Origin: Paenibacillus tengchongensis
GTDB lineage: Bacteria > Bacillota > Bacilli > Paenibacillales > Paenibacillaceae
Length of the DNA stretch: 64,000 bases
NCBI RefSeq assembly: GCF_008973665.1
Contig: NZ_WACP01000012.1
Location: 124,001-188,000 of the forward strand
Direction: 5' to 3'
Positions 61,302-64,000 of this stretch are shown in pieces. The notes below the pieces were generated by a model. The model was not told the DNA's origin. It worked only from the letters and a program-made list of their open reading frames with translations, and did not search any database. The first letter of the stretch is position 1. Each line of letters begins with the position of its first letter. The position numbers and the translations under genes were made by a program.

Positions 61302-61916
61302 TTACGCGCGCAATCGCAGCTCTTTGAGCAGATCGATAATAAATGAAACAAATTGGTTGGAGATTCCGAACAGCAGGATACCTACAAACCAGATAATGCC
61401 GATGCCGGCAATGCTGATCAGCGTGATGACGACAACCTTACGCAGCTCGAAATCATGCAGAATCTTCACTTTGAGCAAATACAGCCAGGCCACCCACAGG
61501 ATCAGAAACTGATGCAGCAGGTTATAGGTAGAGGCCTCATCCAGCGCCAGCACCTGCGTCAGCAGGGTCACCGGGATTGCAAGCAGCATGTACGGCGCAA
61601 AGGCAAAGGCGCTGCCCACAAAAATTTCCTTGAATTTCCCTTCGCCGTCCAGAATCGTACTGACGCCCCAGTTCGAGACGCACCAGGTCAGCCAAGGCAC
61701 CGCCAGCCAGATGAACTCATGAAAGATGGAGATCTCATGCGGCTCCCGGGTCTCGAAGGCATAGCCGGTGATCAGAATAGAGATGGTTTTGGCGGCAAAA
61801 GTCAGCAGGACCAGCAGAATCCCCTGGTACCAGAAGATTCTCCGCTTGCCTTGAATGTCATGGTAGAACTGATAAGGATGCGCGACCACCTGATGAATCA
61901 TCTGCAAAGTATACAT
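61302..61916 (-). CDS. Yip1-family membrane protein
   Basis: Integral membrane protein of 204 residues with about five helices (WYQGILLVLLTFAAKTISILITGYAF; VVVITLISIAGIGIIWFVGILLFGISNQFV). The N-terminus MIHQVVAHPYQFYHDIQGKRRIFW is typical of bacterial Yip1-domain proteins. Its ATG overlaps the stop of the NHL gene (TAATG). The role in bacteria is unknown; the place in this ABC operon suggests a helper for transporter assembly, which is an inference. Confidence 0.8.
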   Translation of the reverse strand: MYTLQMIHQVVAHPYQFYHDIQGKRRIFWYQGILLVLLTFAAKTISILITGYAFETREPHEISIFHEFIWLAVPWLTWCVSNWGVSTILDGEGKFKEIFVGSAFAFAPYMLLAIPVTLLTQVLALDEASTYNLLHQFLILWVAWLYLLKVKILHDFELRKVVVITLISIAGIGIIWFVGILLFGISNQFVSFIIDLLKELRLRA

Positions 61917-63406
61917 TAGAGTTCCCCCTCTGCCGCTTTGGCCTTCGCCGCCGCTTTATGCCCGTACAGCCATGCCAGGAATCTGCGGTATACCTTCGGC
62001 ATGCCCCAGTAAAGCAGGAGAAGCAGTGCAATGACACCGGAGAAGAACCAGGTGAAATGCTCGCGGATGAACAGCTTGCGGTATTCGCGGAAAGCGGCTG
62101 AGTAATCGCCTCTTGAATTCGAGAGCTTGAAGTAATCCATGGCTTCCCGATAATTCTCCGCCTTGTACAGCGCCTTGCCGATGGCCTGATAGGCCATATC
62201 GTAATTGGCGTTGAGGCGCAGCACCTCATGCCACAGCGTTTCCGCTTCCTCATATTTGCCGTCCACATACAGCAGTGAAGCTTCGTGCACCAGCTCCGCG
62301 AACGGCGTAGCCCGGAAGCGGTCGATTCTTCCCCGGCCTTTGTCGATGACATACAGCAGGCCGTCAGAGGTCTGATCCACTGCCGCAGGCGTCACAAACA
62401 GGCCGTTCTGCTCGCCGATTCCTCCGAAGCTGAACAGGAGATTGCCCAGCTTGTCGTACTGGAACACCTTGCCGGTCTGCAGATCCAGCGCGGTGATGAA
62501 CCCGTTCCGGTCTACACTGATTCCGACAAAAGAAGCCATGCTGAACGGGCCGTCGGTATAATAATCGCCGTACCGGTGGCTTCCGACATTCAGCGTATCG
62601 ACACCAACCGGCGACAGCCGTTTGATCTGGTTCGTCTCTTCGCCGAGCGTCGTGCTGTAGATAAAGCCCTCTTCATCGATGTCTAGATTCGAGAATTCGG
62701 AGGGGCGCACCGTCGCGAGCTGGCTCTGCTGCTCCTTGGTGGCCACCAGCTTGATCAGCAGCCGGCTCCAGGAGAAGCCGACATGGTTGGCGCCGTAGAA
62801 GCCCTTGAATTTGCCCGTAGAGTCGATCTGCAGCAGACCCTGCGTGTTCCCGTCGCTGACCACATACATATAGTTCCGTTTATCTACAATCAGTTTCGAG
62901 GGCGAATATGAGAAATTCGCGCCCAGCAGGGTGCTGTCCGGCTTCGGAAATTCCTGCATATATTGGCCGTCCTTATTAAACACGGCGATCCGCTGGTTCT
63001 TCGTATCGGCGACGTAGACGGTCCCATCGGGCTTGACGAAGACGCCCTTCGGTTCCTGCAGCTTGCCGCCGCCTTCCGCATCGCCGATCACCTTAATCGG
63101 CCCTCCGTCCTTGCTCAGATGGATGATCCGGCTGTTGCCCGTATCTACAATGTAGAGAGTATCGTCCTCCGCGATGAACAGGGACTCGGGATTCTTAAGC
63201 ACTCCGACCGCTGTGCCGGCGGGATCGATGGACGAGTCGTACATATAGCCATTGATCGAGCTGACTTCGTTGCCGGACCGGCTCCAGGTGTACCCCCGGT
63301 ATGGAGAGTCGGCGGAGGCCTTCCCGGAGAACGTCACGAGCGGAAGGACAAGGGCGAGGATCAGCAGACCTGCCAGCCTGTTACGCATTTTGTTGCTTAC
63401 TGTCAT
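61916..63406 (-). CDS. exported NHL-repeat protein with TPR segment and C-terminal membrane anchor
   Basis: A 496-residue protein. Signal peptide (LAGLLILALVLPLVTFSGKASA), then an NHL beta-propeller at about 65-370 with repeats such as KNPESLFIAEDDTLYIVDTGNSRI and QEPKGVFVKPDGTVYVADTKNQRIAVF. A TPR-like helical segment (ASLLYVDGKYEEAETLWHEVLRLNANYDMAYQAIGKALY) follows, then one transmembrane helix (FFSGVIALLLLLYWGMPKVY) and a basic cytosolic tail. The propeller would face outward and may bind sugar or polymer. It is coupled to the Yip1 gene. Confidence 0.85.
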   Translation of the reverse strand: MTVSNKMRNRLAGLLILALVLPLVTFSGKASADSPYRGYTWSRSGNEVSSINGYMYDSSIDPAGTAVGVLKNPESLFIAEDDTLYIVDTGNSRIIHLSKDGGPIKVIGDAEGGGKLQEPKGVFVKPDGTVYVADTKNQRIAVFNKDGQYMQEFPKPDSTLLGANFSYSPSKLIVDKRNYMYVVSDGNTQGLLQIDSTGKFKGFYGANHVGFSWSRLLIKLVATKEQQSQLATVRPSEFSNLDIDEEGFIYSTTLGEETNQIKRLSPVGVDTLNVGSHRYGDYYTDGPFSMASFVGISVDRNGFITALDLQTGKVFQYDKLGNLLFSFGGIGEQNGLFVTPAAVDQTSDGLLYVIDKGRGRIDRFRATPFAELVHEASLLYVDGKYEEAETLWHEVLRLNANYDMAYQAIGKALYKAENYREAMDYFKLSNSRGDYSAAFREYRKLFIREHFTWFFSGVIALLLLLYWGMPKVYRRFLAWLYGHKAAAKAKAAEGEL

Positions 63407-63417
63407 GTTTCCGCCCC

Positions 63418-64000
63418 CTATTCCTTCAGCCCGGAATGGGCCATCGTCTGCAGCACCATCCGCTGTGTGATGACAAAGACCAGCAGCGTCGGGATAATCA
63501 TTAGAAAGCTCGCCGCCGCCAGGGTGCCGACCCGGGCCACGACGCCGACCCCGCCGCTGATCGTCTGAATCGCCAGCGGCAAGGTCTTCATCTCCTGCAC
63601 CGTCGTATAAACCATCGACGGGTAGGGGTCATTCCAGGCCGAGATGAAGCTGAACAGGGCAAAGGTAGCGATCGCCGGCTTCAGCATCGGCATGACAATA
63701 ACCCAGAATACCTTCCACTCCGAGGCGCCGTCGATCCGCGCGGCTTCCAGCAGCGCTTCGGGCAGCTGGCGCAGAAACTGCGTCATCAGGAACATCCCCA
63801 TCGGCGCGGCCAGGTACGGCAGAATCATCGCCCAGTACGTATTCATCAGCCCGCTGCGGCTGATCAGCAGATATTGCGGAATCTGCAGCACCAGCGGCGA
63901 GAACATGAGCGCAGCCACAACCATATTGAAGATCGCGCTCTTGAACGGCATATTATGCTTAGCCAGCGGGTAAGCAGCCATCGCCGAGATGACGACCCCG
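63418..64000 (-). CDS. carbohydrate ABC transporter permease (MalG-like), truncated by the window edge
   Basis: C-terminal part of a CUT1 permease. The frame stays open to the right edge (AMAAYPLAKHNMPFKSAIFNMVVAALMFSP is preceded by VVIS in frame), so the true start is beyond 64000. The EAA-type loop reads EAARIDGASEWKVFWVIVMPMLKPA. It ends 11 bp before the NHL gene. It is a different permease from the MalG-like one at 56994. Confidence 0.92.
   Translation of the reverse strand, partial: GVVISAMAAYPLAKHNMPFKSAIFNMVVAALMFSPLVLQIPQYLLISRSGLMNTYWAMILPYLAAPMGMFLMTQFLRQLPEALLEAARIDGASEWKVFWVIVMPMLKPAIATFALFSFISAWNDPYPSMVYTTVQEMKTLPLAIQTISGGVGVVARVGTLAAASFLMIIPTLLVFVITQRMVLQTMAHSGLKE

Overview
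The window looks like a chromosomal segment of a nitrogen-fixing Paenibacillus. The evidence is a compact ten-gene nif operon in the order typical of that genus (nifB-H-D-K-E-N-X-orf1-hesA-nifV) with GlnR-type operators, Gram-positive ribosome binding sites, a sporulation lipoprotein gene of the gerM type beside rph and rdgB, YesM/YesN-type regulators next to sugar ABC transporters, chitinases, and an S-layer-homology protein. No rRNA or tRNA gene was seen.

Layout. 0-7 kb: the 3' part of an asparagine synthetase gene, a CPBP membrane protease, an aldo/keto reductase, a DUF985 cupin, an NfeD/stomatin pair and a solute-binding-like protein without a signal peptide. 7-11.5 kb: two secreted GH18 chitinases with almost the same C-terminal chitin-binding modules. 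12-23 kb: a nine-gene minus-strand operon for uptake and breakdown of an N-acetylated amino sugar (binding protein, two permeases, GH84, DUF4127, NanE, RpiR regulator, ROK kinase, FAD oxidoreductase). 23-29.2 kb: rdgB, rph, gerM, a PgpA-family gene, a metallo-beta-lactamase-fold hydrolase and a methyltransferase. 29.4-31.1 kb: a GH13 alpha-glucosidase. 31.3-33.7 kb: a strictly 52-bp-periodic array of palindromes, split by an IS3-family element. 33.9-45.6 kb: the nif operon with its terminator, two internal mRNA hairpins, a sigma-A promoter and two GlnR sites. 45.6-46.9 kb: a divergent terC gene under a yybP-ykoY manganese riboswitch. 47.2-54.1 kb: a YesN-type regulator, a sensor kinase that seems to lack its ATPase domain, and an LplABC-type sugar transporter. 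54.2-56.5 kb: a YcdB/SLH surface protein. 57-64 kb: an ABC permease operon with DUF5696, Yip1 and NHL-repeat genes, running off the right edge.

How the parts work together. NifH, NifD and NifK form the molybdenum nitrogenase; NifB, NifE, NifN, NifX, NifV and probably HesA and orf1 make or mature the FeMo cofactor. The chitinases could release chitooligosaccharides that the amino-sugar operon imports and processes in the cytoplasm. The least explained structures are the 52-bp palindrome array, four further families of intergenic repeats, the shortened sensor kinase and the DUF5696/Yip1/NHL operon.
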